A DNA stretch of 9,705 bases from Candidatus Collierbacteria bacterium (GTDB lineage Bacteria > Patescibacteriota > Microgenomatia > UBA1400 > MFAQ01), in assembly GCA_903873735.1 (NCBI GenBank), contig CAIQPO010000030.1, forward strand, positions 1-9,705. Direction: 5' to 3'. Below are positions 1 to 5,814 of the stretch, piece after piece. Position 1 is the first letter of the stretch. Each line of letters starts with the position of its first letter. The translations under genes and the position numbers were made by a program. Under the pieces are notes generated by a model. The model had not been told where the DNA came from. It did no database searches and worked only from the letters and a program-made list of their open reading frames with translations.

Positions 1-5
1 TTAAG

Positions 6-30
6 TATACCTCACAAACAATTAGGTATA
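6..30. repeat. Inverted repeat upstream of the HTH/Nudix-like gene
   Basis: TATACCT (6-12) and AGGTATA (24-30) are perfect 7-bp inverted arms separated by 11 nt. No T-run follows, so it does not look like an intrinsic terminator of a gene to the left. It lies about 35 bp before the -35 box of the gene at 99 and could be an operator. That role is inference; a 7-bp repeat in AT-rich DNA can also arise by chance. Confidence 0.3.
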
Positions 31-63
31 AATAAATACAAATCTGCTTCAATAACAAATATT

Positions 64-92
64 TTGTCCCAGACCCATATAATCTGTATAAT
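64..92 (+). promoter_or_regulatory. Promoter of the HTH/Nudix-like gene, leaderless type
   Basis: A -35 box TTGTCC (64-69), a 17-bp spacer and a perfect -10 TATAAT (87-92) are followed by 6 nt and the GTG start at 99. The expected transcription start, about 7 nt after the -10, coincides with the start codon, so the mRNA should have no leader. A second TATAAT at 78-83 lies inside the spacer. No Shine-Dalgarno is present. This promoter supports the GTG start. Confidence 0.65.
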
Positions 93-98
93 TTAACA

Positions 99-935
99 GT
101 GACACCAAAAATATCACCAGATGAATTTGAGTCCAAACTAATATCTGAATACCTCAAGCACGGATCTATTGAGCAGGTATTTAAAGTTCACCATTTCGAC
201 CTACCCGTTTCCTTTGCCACATATCACAGAATCTTAAATAAATTCCAGGTAGTAAAATCTGCAGGACCAAATAGCAAACTTTCAGAATCACTTCACATAC
301 TTTCACTCATAAACAACTACAAACTTCCACTGGAAAAAATCTATCACAAACACGCCCCAAACAGTCTCAAAGTATCCACCAACACCCTTCACAGAATTCT
401 CCACAATGTCAGACTAGGCGTCACTAGAAGATGTGGGGCTGCTTTGTTGATTTCTAAAGAGTCAGAGCCTAACAAATACTTGGTAGGTAAAGATATTAGC
501 CTTGGAAATAATTTATTGGGAAATAGTGGCGATATCTCTCTTCCCATGTCACACACTAGGATGCAAGACTCACACTACACCTCAGTACTTAGAGTCTTAG
601 AGCAGGAAGTATTTGCAAATCAAACCATATCTGCCACCTTTCCTCACCATCTTATAGACAAAGGGATCTCTCCAGCATTCTTCATCAATATTGCTGATAT
701 AAAAGTAGGGGTATTTAGATTAGTTCTTCCTGATACAGACTTCGACTTTTCCAGCTTTAGACTGATAAATCATCAATTCCTGAATAAAGATGACTTATTT
801 AGTCAGAGCCTTAGACCAGGAGTAGGGGACATCATAGAATATTTCGAATCCAACACCTACAAATATCTCACCAAAGATACGCCAGTAATAAACTCCCAAC
901 TAAATCTTTCCCTGGCTTACGCTAAAAGCAACTGA
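99..935 (+). CDS. Protein with two tandem HTH-like units and a degenerate Nudix-like domain; putative regulator
   Basis: The protein has 278 aa and starts with GTG, chosen because a TATAAT sits 6 nt upstream. I do not recognise a named family. Residues about 10-50 and 62-104 each look like a helix-turn-helix unit, and both end in the same motif: TYHRILNK at 41-48 and TLHRILHN at 96-103, exactly 55 residues apart, suggesting internal duplication. From residue 112 the pattern resembles a Nudix fold: a hydrophobic strand (GAALLIS), KYLVGKD, then ISLPMS and a helix containing RVLEQEV (166-172), where a Nudix box has REUXEEXGU. The box glycine and several catalytic glutamates are missing, so hydrolysis is doubtful and ligand sensing is more likely. 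Residues about 195-235 continue the strand/helix pattern. A DNA-binding regulator with a small-molecule sensor domain is inference. It is followed by a tRNA gene and has no obvious partner. Confidence 0.6.
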   Translation: MTPKISPDEFESKLISEYLKHGSIEQVFKVHHFDLPVSFATYHRILNKFQVVKSAGPNSKLSESLHILSLINNYKLPLEKIYHKHAPNSLKVSTNTLHRILHNVRLGVTRRCGAALLISKESEPNKYLVGKDISLGNNLLGNSGDISLPMSHTRMQDSHYTSVLRVLEQEVFANQTISATFPHHLIDKGISPAFFINIADIKVGVFRLVLPDTDFDFSSFRLINHQFLNKDDLFSQSLRPGVGDIIEYFESNTYKYLTKDTPVINSQLNLSLAYAKSN

Positions 936-952
936 ATTTCATAACCTCATGT

Positions 953-958
953 TAAAAT
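953..958 (+). promoter_or_regulatory. Weak -10 box before tRNA-Gln
   Basis: TAAAAT matches TATAAT at five of six positions and places the transcription start near 965, a few bases before the mature tRNA 5' end at 969. No convincing -35 is present. The tRNA may also be read through from the gene at 99-935, since no terminator lies between them. Confidence 0.35.
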
Positions 959-968
959 ATCAGTGCAT

Positions 969-1040
969 TGCCGGATCGTCTAATGGTAGGACGCCTCCCT
1001 TTGGAGGAGGATATTCTAGGTTCGAATCCTAGTCCGGCAA
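969..1040 (+). tRNA. tRNA-Gln (anticodon UUG)
   Basis: This is a complete 72-nt cloverleaf. The acceptor stem pairs TGCCGGA (969-975) with TCCGGCA (1033-1039), all seven pairs, with discriminator A at 1040. The D stem is GTCT/GGAC with loop AATGGTA. The anticodon stem CCTCC/GGAGG encloses the loop CTTTGGA, giving anticodon TTG, which reads CAA (Gln). The T stem CTAGG/CCTAG encloses TTCGAAT. The U1-A72 pair is typical of tRNA-Gln. CCA is not encoded (CATG follows), so the end must be added by a CCA-adding enzyme. Confidence 0.96.
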
Positions 1041-1046
1041 CATGAA

Positions 1047-1072
1047 GAAACTTCCCTTGTGGGAGTTTTTTT
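1047..1072 (+). terminator. Intrinsic terminator after tRNA-Gln
   Basis: A hairpin of AAAC-T-TCCC against GGGAGTTT, with one bulged T and a TTGT loop, is followed by a seven-T run at 1066-1072. It begins a few bases after the tRNA 3' end and most likely ends the tRNA transcript. Confidence 0.75.
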
Positions 1073-1177
1073 ATGTTCATTTATGATAATGAATAGAAAA
1101 ACTTGGCTGATGCAAAAGCCAAAATGCTATATTGTTTATAGGTGCTTGTGTATTAAATTAATAATAGTTTTGACCAT

Positions 1178-2629
1178 ATGGAAAATCATGTGATTGAAAA
1201 TCTGGATAATATTACACCAACAACCCCAGTCAATATCAGCCAGATAAATGAGCTCCCAAAAAATAAAAAACCAAAAATAAACGTCTGGATTCTTGCAACA
1301 GTGGCTTTATCAATAATTGTTGTAGTTGGAGTCATTTTTGGAATAAAATTTTACTCTTCAAATCAAATCGCCGGATCATCAGACCAAAAGCTTTCAACCA
1401 AAGGCAATGATACTAAAACATCCGAAGAAAATATCGATAACACTCAACAAGCCAGTATCTCTGATTCTGAACTAGGTACGACCTTTCCATTTATTAGGAA
1501 TGGCAAAGTAATGCTCTATGAGAACGGAAAAGAGTCTTTACTGGTAACTCCTTCCCAAAAGAGCACTGCAAATGCGTGTCATAACATTATTTATCCATTT
1601 ATCTCACCAGATTCAAAATATGTGGGATATATACAACAAGTAGGTGATGAGCCAGGATACGGTGGTTGTCTTGATGGTGAATTAAAACTAATAAATTTGA
1701 AATCTCGTAAAATTACAGAAACAGGATACAAGACTTCATATTATTCTTGGAATGCAAAAAACCAAATTGAACTAGAAACCATATCGTATTCACCTGCTCC
1801 AGACAGTCGTGGTATAAACCCATCAGAAAGTGTGTCTAAGTTTTTAATTTATGATCCTGTTTCCCAAAAAGAGGTCGCAATCGAACAAATGAAATATTCT
1901 GATAGAGACGATGGAATTCGTGGATTTCCTCTATATGGGACAGAAAAGAAAATTATGTTTAAGGATAGAAAATTTTATTTAGTTAAAAATAATGTTGATT
2001 TGTATCTTTTTGACAAGGAAGAAGTCAGTGATTTCAGAGGATTTTCTCCAAATGGAAAATTTGCCTTATTTATAAGCAACAAACAAGCACCTGAAAGTAA
2101 TGATGGATTTGGGTCAATTTGGTACGCAGTTGATACTGAAAATCCAAAAAGCACAAAAGCAGAAGTGTTAGTTGTGTCAGGCGCAGCCGGTGGAGATTTT
2201 TCAACAGGTTTAAAATGGCTTTTCAATAAAGGGTTTATTTCTTATTGCTCACAATCTCTTTCGTTCATAAGCGGAGAAAAACCACTAGAATTAACAAACG
2301 ACCGTGGTGGTGGCTGCCACAATGAGGAAGGCTTTGTTTCCACATCACCTGATGGATCACTTGCTCTTTTGAAATTCAAAGATCATTTTGAATTAAGAAG
2401 TAACACTGGCAACACTACAAACGTGGCAGAGACTGTCCAAATAGACAAGGGCCGTGGATCACCTAAGAACATGATATGGCTTAATAATCAACAATTAATT
2501 ATTTTTCAATCTACTTACGGGGGAGACAGTAACAACCCAGAGCCACCAACTATATATCTTTTTGAAAAAAGTACGAATAAAATCAAACCTTTGATACAAA
2601 ATGGCTATTTGATTGAAAGCAGCAATTAA
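1178..2629 (+). CDS. Membrane-anchored, extracytoplasmic beta-propeller-like protein
   Basis: The protein has 483 aa. Residues 1-35 are polar and lysine-rich near the membrane (NKKPK), 36-58 form one transmembrane segment, and 60-100 are a Ser/Asn/Asp-rich linker. The positive-inside rule puts the large C-terminal part outside the membrane. That part contains recurring strand-turn motifs of the TolB/WD40-like type: FISPDSKYVGYI (141-152), FSPNGKFALFIS (289-300) and TSPDGSLALLKF (389-400), which suggests a beta-propeller of several blades. Four cysteines (C134, C164, C357, C380) fall in two pairs that could form disulfides, as expected outside the cell. No enzyme motif is visible; a binding or cell-surface role is inference. 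There is no Shine-Dalgarno; a loose TAATAAT at 1159-1165 may be the -10. Asn codons are mostly AAT (7 of the first 8), unlike the AAC-rich threonine dehydrogenase gene (6 of 9 sampled), a small hint of different origin. Confidence 0.75.
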   Translation: MENHVIENLDNITPTTPVNISQINELPKNKKPKINVWILATVALSIIVVVGVIFGIKFYSSNQIAGSSDQKLSTKGNDTKTSEENIDNTQQASISDSELGTTFPFIRNGKVMLYENGKESLLVTPSQKSTANACHNIIYPFISPDSKYVGYIQQVGDEPGYGGCLDGELKLINLKSRKITETGYKTSYYSWNAKNQIELETISYSPAPDSRGINPSESVSKFLIYDPVSQKEVAIEQMKYSDRDDGIRGFPLYGTEKKIMFKDRKFYLVKNNVDLYLFDKEEVSDFRGFSPNGKFALFISNKQAPESNDGFGSIWYAVDTENPKSTKAEVLVVSGAAGGDFSTGLKWLFNKGFISYCSQSLSFISGEKPLELTNDRGGGCHNEEGFVSTSPDGSLALLKFKDHFELRSNTGNTTNVAETVQIDKGRGSPKNMIWLNNQQLIIFQSTYGGDSNNPEPPTIYLFEKSTNKIKPLIQNGYLIESSN

Positions 2630-2668
2630 TAGTATCCGAAAAGACATATATCCCATATATATTTACAG

Positions 2669-2677
2669 TGGTATAAT
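2669..2677 (+). promoter_or_regulatory. Extended -10 promoter of the small phage-like gene
   Basis: TGGTATAAT is a perfect extended -10 (TGnTATAAT), which usually makes a -35 box unnecessary; none is seen. The expected start near 2684 gives a 5' leader of about 42 nt before the ATG at 2726. An AT dyad (ATATAT-CCC-ATATAT, 2646-2660) lies just upstream, where a regulator could bind. Confidence 0.6.
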
Positions 2678-2713
2678 ATTTTCACACTTTGAAAAAAATG
2701 CTTAATCTCAATA

Positions 2714-2720
2714 AAGGGAG
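2714..2720 (+). promoter_or_regulatory. Shine-Dalgarno sequence, rare in this window
   Basis: AAGGGAG lies 5 nt before the ATG at 2726. No other gene in the window has a comparable ribosome binding site; most appear leaderless. It fixes the start of this gene and marks it as translated by a different initiation mode. Confidence 0.7.
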
Positions 2721-2725
2721 AAGAG

Positions 2726-3154
2726 ATGGCTTTAAGAAAGTTTCATATCGGTGACATTCTAAGCATAACGACCCATAAATTGCTTTCACCACGCCACATG
2801 GATGGTGTCTACGACATTCTAAGATACATGGTGGCAGAGGATTTATGGACTCACCAGTTGATAAGAGTCTGCGAGGAGTGTACCCCATATCTTCTGGAAG
2901 AAATGCCCTGGCTACAAGAAATTACAGGAGAAGACGTGGGACCTCAAAACTACCAAAAATGGCTTAATGATAAAATTGCTAGATATGGTGAATATCACGA
3001 AGTCCGACCCATTCACCCTGAAGACCATGAAGTAATAGATCCTGAAACTGAATTAAAATTGATTGTGGGGGATGAAAAACCCGTCATCAATATTCAAGTC
3101 GATGAGGAAGAACCTCCCTCACCGTACGGGGATATTACCTGGAAAAATGATTAA
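2726..3154 (+). CDS. Small protein of unknown function, resembling a phage-associated family
   Basis: The protein has 142 aa with no signal peptide or membrane segment. The N-terminal half (3-60) holds a conserved-looking core: FHIGDILSITT (6-16), then SPRHMDGVYDILRYM and LWTHQLIR, then two cysteines (CEEC) ahead of a Trp/Leu-rich helix. From memory this core resembles a small family common in phages and prophages (proteins with a GDILSITTG...SPRHMDGVYDIL...LFTHQL pattern), whose function is unknown; a profile search would settle it. The C-terminal 50 residues are acidic and Pro-rich, probably flexible. It is a single-gene unit with its own extended -10, a good Shine-Dalgarno, and a strong terminator at 3160-3200. 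The Shine-Dalgarno sets it apart from its neighbours and suits an acquired gene (inference). Confidence 0.75.
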   Translation: MALRKFHIGDILSITTHKLLSPRHMDGVYDILRYMVAEDLWTHQLIRVCEECTPYLLEEMPWLQEITGEDVGPQNYQKWLNDKIARYGEYHEVRPIHPEDHEVIDPETELKLIVGDEKPVINIQVDEEEPPSPYGDITWKND

Positions 3155-3159
3155 AATTT

Positions 3160-3200
3160 ACCTAGGATATGTGTTTCAGACACAAACTCCTAGGTTTTTT
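3160..3200 (+). terminator. Strong intrinsic terminator
   Basis: ACCTAGGA (3160-3167) pairs perfectly with TCCTAGGT (3188-3195). An inner stem TGTGT (3170-3174)/ACACA (3180-3184) closes a 5-nt loop, and a run of six T (3195-3200) follows. It starts right after the TAA stop at 3154 and separates the small phage-like gene from the dehydrogenase. Confidence 0.9.
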
Positions 3201-3225
3201 GTTTAAACAAACACATCCAAGAGGA

Positions 3226-3231
3226 TATAAT
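3226..3231 (+). promoter_or_regulatory. -10 box of the threonine dehydrogenase gene, leaderless type
   Basis: This perfect TATAAT ends 6 nt before the ATG at 3238, so transcription is expected to start at or beside the start codon. No good -35 is seen. It decides the start: an in-frame ATG at 3169 lies inside the preceding terminator hairpin and would not be transcribed from here. Confidence 0.6.
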
Positions 3232-3237
3232 GGGTTC

Positions 3238-4173
3238 ATGAAAAGAATTCTAGTCACAGGAGCGTTTGGCCAAATAGGTAGTGAATTAGTCCCAGCACTT
3301 CAAAACAAATATGGTAAAGACAATGTTGTTGCCATGGACATAAATACACCAGAAGTGTTTGATGGAATTTCCGAAAGATTCAACATCATGGACAAACAGG
3401 CCGTTGTCGACTGTATCAACAAATACCAAATTAACACCATTTACCATCTGGTCTCACTCCTCTCAGCTCGAGGTGAAGAAAACCCATCAGTCACCTGGGA
3501 TATCAATATGACAGGGCTAAAAACTATTCTAGACATCGCTGTTGAAAAAAAGATTCAGGTCTTTTGGCCATCATCAATTGCCGCCTTCGGACCAAGCACA
3601 CCCAAAGACAACACCCCTCAGCACACAATTCTCGAGCCGACAACAATGTACGGTGTCACCAAGGTCGCTGGCGAGTTACTTTGTCGTTATTACAGTATCA
3701 AACACGACATAGACATCAGGTGCGTTCGCTATCCAGGAATTATTAGCTGGAAACAAGAGCCAGGTGGTGGCACAACCGATTACGCCGTCGCCATCTTCTA
3801 TGAAGCCATTAAAAACGGTTCCTATACTTCTTTTGTTCGAGAGGACACTGTCCTACCCATGATGTACATGGACGATGCCATAAACGGCACAATCAATCTT
3901 ATGGAAACCCCAAGAGATCAGCTTGGAGGCTTCCACGCCTACAACCTTGCAGCCTTAAGCTTTTCTGTAAAAGAGCTTGCTGCAGAAATAAATAAATCTG
4001 TTCCCGTAAACGTCTCATACTCACCCGATCACAGACAAATGATTGCAGATTCGTGGCCAAAATCAATAGACGACACTTCAGCAAGACAAGAGTGGGGTTG
4101 GAGTCCAGAATACGATTTACCCAAACTATGCCAAGCGATGATTGAAAATCTCAAACAAAAAATTGGCTCCTAG
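3238..4173 (+). CDS. tdh: L-threonine 3-dehydrogenase, SDR (NAD-dependent epimerase-like) type
   Basis: The protein has 311 aa, typical of the short-chain-dehydrogenase form of threonine dehydrogenase and unlike the zinc-dependent form. It oxidises L-threonine to 2-amino-3-ketobutyrate with NAD+ in the cytoplasm. Seen: the Rossmann motif GAFGQIG (8-14), Asp34 at the end of strand 2 as expected for NAD, and catalytic Ser112/Ser113, Tyr138 and Lys142 (YGVTK). Hallmarks of this subfamily are WPSSIAAFGP (110-119), EPTTMYG (133-139), PGGGTTDYAV (175-184), LPMMYMDDA (206-214) and ADSWPKSIDD (270-279). Start chosen at 3238 from the TATAAT at 3226-3231 and because the family begins with MK-hydrophobic-VTGA. 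The usual partner, 2-amino-3-ketobutyrate CoA ligase (Kbl), is not in the window, so the fate of the product (glycine and acetyl-CoA, or aminoacetone) is open. A sugar epimerase is the main alternative but fits the motifs less well. Confidence 0.9.
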   Translation: MKRILVTGAFGQIGSELVPALQNKYGKDNVVAMDINTPEVFDGISERFNIMDKQAVVDCINKYQINTIYHLVSLLSARGEENPSVTWDINMTGLKTILDIAVEKKIQVFWPSSIAAFGPSTPKDNTPQHTILEPTTMYGVTKVAGELLCRYYSIKHDIDIRCVRYPGIISWKQEPGGGTTDYAVAIFYEAIKNGSYTSFVREDTVLPMMYMDDAINGTINLMETPRDQLGGFHAYNLAALSFSVKELAAEINKSVPVNVSYSPDHRQMIADSWPKSIDDTSARQEWGWSPEYDLPKLCQAMIENLKQKIGS

Positions 4174-4176
4174 CTC

Positions 4177-4205
4177 TTGCCAATAGTGGCGATCCTGTAT
4201 ACATT
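4177..4205 (+). promoter_or_regulatory. Promoter of the nuclease-like gene, leaderless type
   Basis: The -35 box TTGCCA (4177-4182, five of six) is followed by a 17-bp spacer, a -10 TACATT (4200-4205, four of six), 6 nt, and the ATG at 4212. The -35 also forms the left arm of a hairpin/dyad, TTGCCA-atag-TGGCGA (4177-4192), with one G-U wobble, which might let a regulator compete with polymerase (inference). Confidence 0.55.
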
Positions 4206-4211
4206 AAACTT

Positions 4212-5249
4212 ATGCCAGAACCAGGAGCAGAAGGTGCGCCGCGTACCGAAACAAAACCTCAATTAATTTCAGAACAAGATGCACTAGTCCTTGACACATT
4301 CTTGGAAAAGCCAAAATCACTTGATAATAAAGCCAGAAGAGAAGAGGAAAAAATTTACGAACGAAAAAGAAGGTATTTAAGACAACTTCCTGCAGAAACA
4401 GTTCAGGTTATGTTTGGGCATGTAATGAACGAAATGCTGGAGGATGAACATCGTTTTCAACAAAGAAATGAGTATCTCGCAGAACTGGGTAGGCCCACCC
4501 ACACTAGAAACCACCTGACTACTGCAGAAATAATTAACGCAGAAATATCAGGAAAACCAGACCCAAACCATCCCAAACCCTCATCACTCATTCAGGGTGA
4601 GATATTCGAACTCCTAGTAGATATTCAGGCCAAAAACGAAGGGTATCGCACTAAAAACAAAGGCCTCACGCCAGAACAGAAACTCCTCTTAGAAGAACAA
4701 AGTCAACTACTACTGGCAGTTGCTCATAGTCCCGAAGTATTTGGCCTCACACAGTTTCGTGCAGTACGAAATCCTGATTTAGCCTGGATACAAGTAGATC
4801 AAGCAGGTAATCTTGTAATAAAAGGTATTGCTGAAGCAAAATCTACCGACCATCTAGATTCAAGGGCATATCGTCAGCTAAGCAAAACAGGCTTTAGAAC
4901 CACCCTGGCTGATATTGCAAACGCTATCAACAACTTAGAAGATGCCGATTTGCATGGATTAAAAGGATTTGGAAAAAACGGAACGCTGATAACTATCGAT
5001 CCAGAAGTCATACAATACGTAGTTGTCTGCAAAGGTCAAAAACCTACCAACCACGAAGCTATGAGAAAATTTGTCAAACCCACAAACTACGATAAGCATC
5101 CACTGACAAACACCGAACAGGAAGACTTTGCAAGAATTCTGTCAGGCCAAGACCATACTGTCATGCTCGAGTCGCCATTTACAAGAGACGAAATCATAAG
5201 CCTGACCAAACATCTTCTAAAAAATGTGGCCGAACAGGCCAGACCATAG
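4212..5249 (+). CDS. Unknown protein with a PD-(D/E)XK nuclease-like signature
   Basis: The protein has 345 aa, is soluble, and has no signal peptide. Residues 1-60 are charged and probably flexible with a helix at 40-57. The core resembles a PD-(D/E)XK nuclease fold in the correct order: a helix with IQGEIFELLVDIQ (127-139), giving candidate acidic residue Glu130 or Glu133; then RNPDLAWIQ (186-194) with Pro188-Asp189; then GNLVIKGIAEAKST (199-212) with Glu208-x-Lys210; then a helix with Arg218 and Gln222; then a hydrophobic strand IQYVVVCKG (267-275). The 18 residues between Asp189 and Glu208 are normal for the fold. No methyltransferase, helicase or specificity subunit is nearby, so it is an orphan, not a visible restriction system. 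It could be a DNA repair or recombination nuclease or an inactive relative. The start follows from the promoter at 4177-4205; the next gene begins 34 nt downstream. Confidence 0.6.
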   Translation: MPEPGAEGAPRTETKPQLISEQDALVLDTFLEKPKSLDNKARREEEKIYERKRRYLRQLPAETVQVMFGHVMNEMLEDEHRFQQRNEYLAELGRPTHTRNHLTTAEIINAEISGKPDPNHPKPSSLIQGEIFELLVDIQAKNEGYRTKNKGLTPEQKLLLEEQSQLLLAVAHSPEVFGLTQFRAVRNPDLAWIQVDQAGNLVIKGIAEAKSTDHLDSRAYRQLSKTGFRTTLADIANAINNLEDADLHGLKGFGKNGTLITIDPEVIQYVVVCKGQKPTNHEAMRKFVKPTNYDKHPLTNTEQEDFARILSGQDHTVMLESPFTRDEIISLTKHLLKNVAEQARP

Positions 5250-5269
5250 CAAATCTTGTTACTAGTCAT

Positions 5270-5275
5270 TACAAT
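5270..5275 (+). promoter_or_regulatory. Possible -10 box of the coiled-coil gene
   Basis: TACAAT matches the -10 consensus at five of six positions and lies 8 nt before the ATG at 5284, near the leaderless spacing used elsewhere here. No -35 is recognisable and no terminator precedes it, so cotranscription with the nuclease-like gene is equally possible. Confidence 0.35.
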
Positions 5276-5283
5276 AACAATTT

Positions 5284-5739
5284 ATGGACGAAAATCAAAC
5301 CCAAATTTCACAAGAACAGGCACTTACCACAGCCAATCAGGATGTAAAAGACCTTTTTACGCTTGAAAACTTAATCAAAACCCATGTATCTCACATCGAA
5401 GCTGTAAGAGTGGAGCTCGCCAAGCACTCTGAAATGCTAAATGACATTCTCTTAAACGACACTGTCTTCAAAGAAATCACTGATCAAATCAAAGACATGA
5501 CCAAGAAGAAAACCGAGGCCAAACAAAATGTCTTAAAGGTTCCATCAAATGCATCTCTTAATCAAAAAATCAAAGATATGAAGCAAGAAACAAAAGAGTT
5601 AAAACAAGCTCTTTCCCAATACTTACAGCAATATCAAAAACTGGCAGATACTGACCAAATCGAAAGTGAAGATGGAGAAGTTCGCCAAATTATTTTTGAC
5701 GCTCGTTTGGTAAAAATTTCAGGCAAACTAGACAAATAA
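5284..5739 (+). CDS. Coiled-coil protein of unknown function
   Basis: The protein has 151 aa and no cysteine, tryptophan, signal peptide or membrane segment. Two long helices are likely, about 22-80 and 90-125, rich in Lys, Glu and Gln with leucine/isoleucine at heptad-like spacing (for example LENLIKTHVSHIEAV and IKDMKQETKELKQAL), joined near VPSNAS (85-90). This suggests an antiparallel or dimeric coiled coil. The C-terminal 25 residues (EVRQIIFDARLVKISGKL) look like short strands. I do not recognise the family and propose no function. It sits 34 nt after the nuclease-like gene and may share its transcript; a weak terminator-like hairpin at 5771-5793 follows. Confidence 0.7.
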   Translation: MDENQTQISQEQALTTANQDVKDLFTLENLIKTHVSHIEAVRVELAKHSEMLNDILLNDTVFKEITDQIKDMTKKKTEAKQNVLKVPSNASLNQKIKDMKQETKELKQALSQYLQQYQKLADTDQIESEDGEVRQIIFDARLVKISGKLDK

Positions 5740-5755
5740 AAGGGGCGATATATAG

Positions 5756-5761
5756 TATAAT
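5756..5761 (+). promoter_or_regulatory. -10 box upstream of typA
   Basis: This perfect TATAAT lies 53 nt before the typA ATG. The predicted start near 5768 would give a leader of about 47 nt, unlike the leaderless neighbours. No -35 box is visible at normal spacing. No Shine-Dalgarno lies before the ATG at 5815. Confidence 0.45.
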
Positions 5762-5770
5762 AGCTAAGTT

Positions 5771-5793
5771 AATCGCTTATCCGGCGGTTTTTT
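5771..5793 (+). terminator. Terminator-like hairpin in the typA leader
   Basis: AATCGC (5771-5776) pairs with GCGGTT (5784-5789) including one G-U pair, with a 7-nt loop, followed by a T-run to 5793. The stem is short and marginal. It may end transcripts of the coiled-coil gene, or sit in the typA leader as an attenuator-like element. It begins only about 3 nt after the start predicted from 5756-5761. Confidence 0.35.
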
Positions 5794-5814
5794 AGACTGC
5801 CCATACCCAAAAAT

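Noticed and set aside
78..92. Two TATAAT copies 9 bp apart as a tandem repeat.
   Set aside because: They are better explained as a -10 box and a chance or alternative -10 in AT-rich DNA.
969..1040. tRNA-Gln as an integration site for a mobile element.
   Set aside because: No integrase gene and no repeat of the tRNA 3' end elsewhere in the window were seen.
1103..1122. Hairpin TTGGCT-8-AGCCAA before the propeller gene.
   Set aside because: On the plus strand no T-run follows; on the minus strand a T-run follows, but no minus-strand gene needs a terminator there. It remains a possible operator but too weak to list.
1975..2226. A minus-strand reading frame of 83 codons.
   Set aside because: It lies wholly inside the better supported propeller gene, with no promoter and no protein-like features. 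The same applies to frames at 2682-2888, 3564-3746, 3899-4084, 5087-5269, 8331-8561, 9040-9234 and 9420-9659.
3169..3237. An upstream in-frame start for the threonine dehydrogenase, adding 23 residues.
   Set aside because: The ATG at 3169 lies inside a strong terminator hairpin, and a TATAAT 6 nt before the ATG at 3238 plus the family N-terminus fix the later start.
4212..5739. A restriction-modification or other defence operon formed by the nuclease-like and coiled-coil genes.
   Set aside because: There is no methyltransferase, helicase, reverse transcriptase or toxin motif, and the second gene may have its own promoter. Adjacency alone is not enough.
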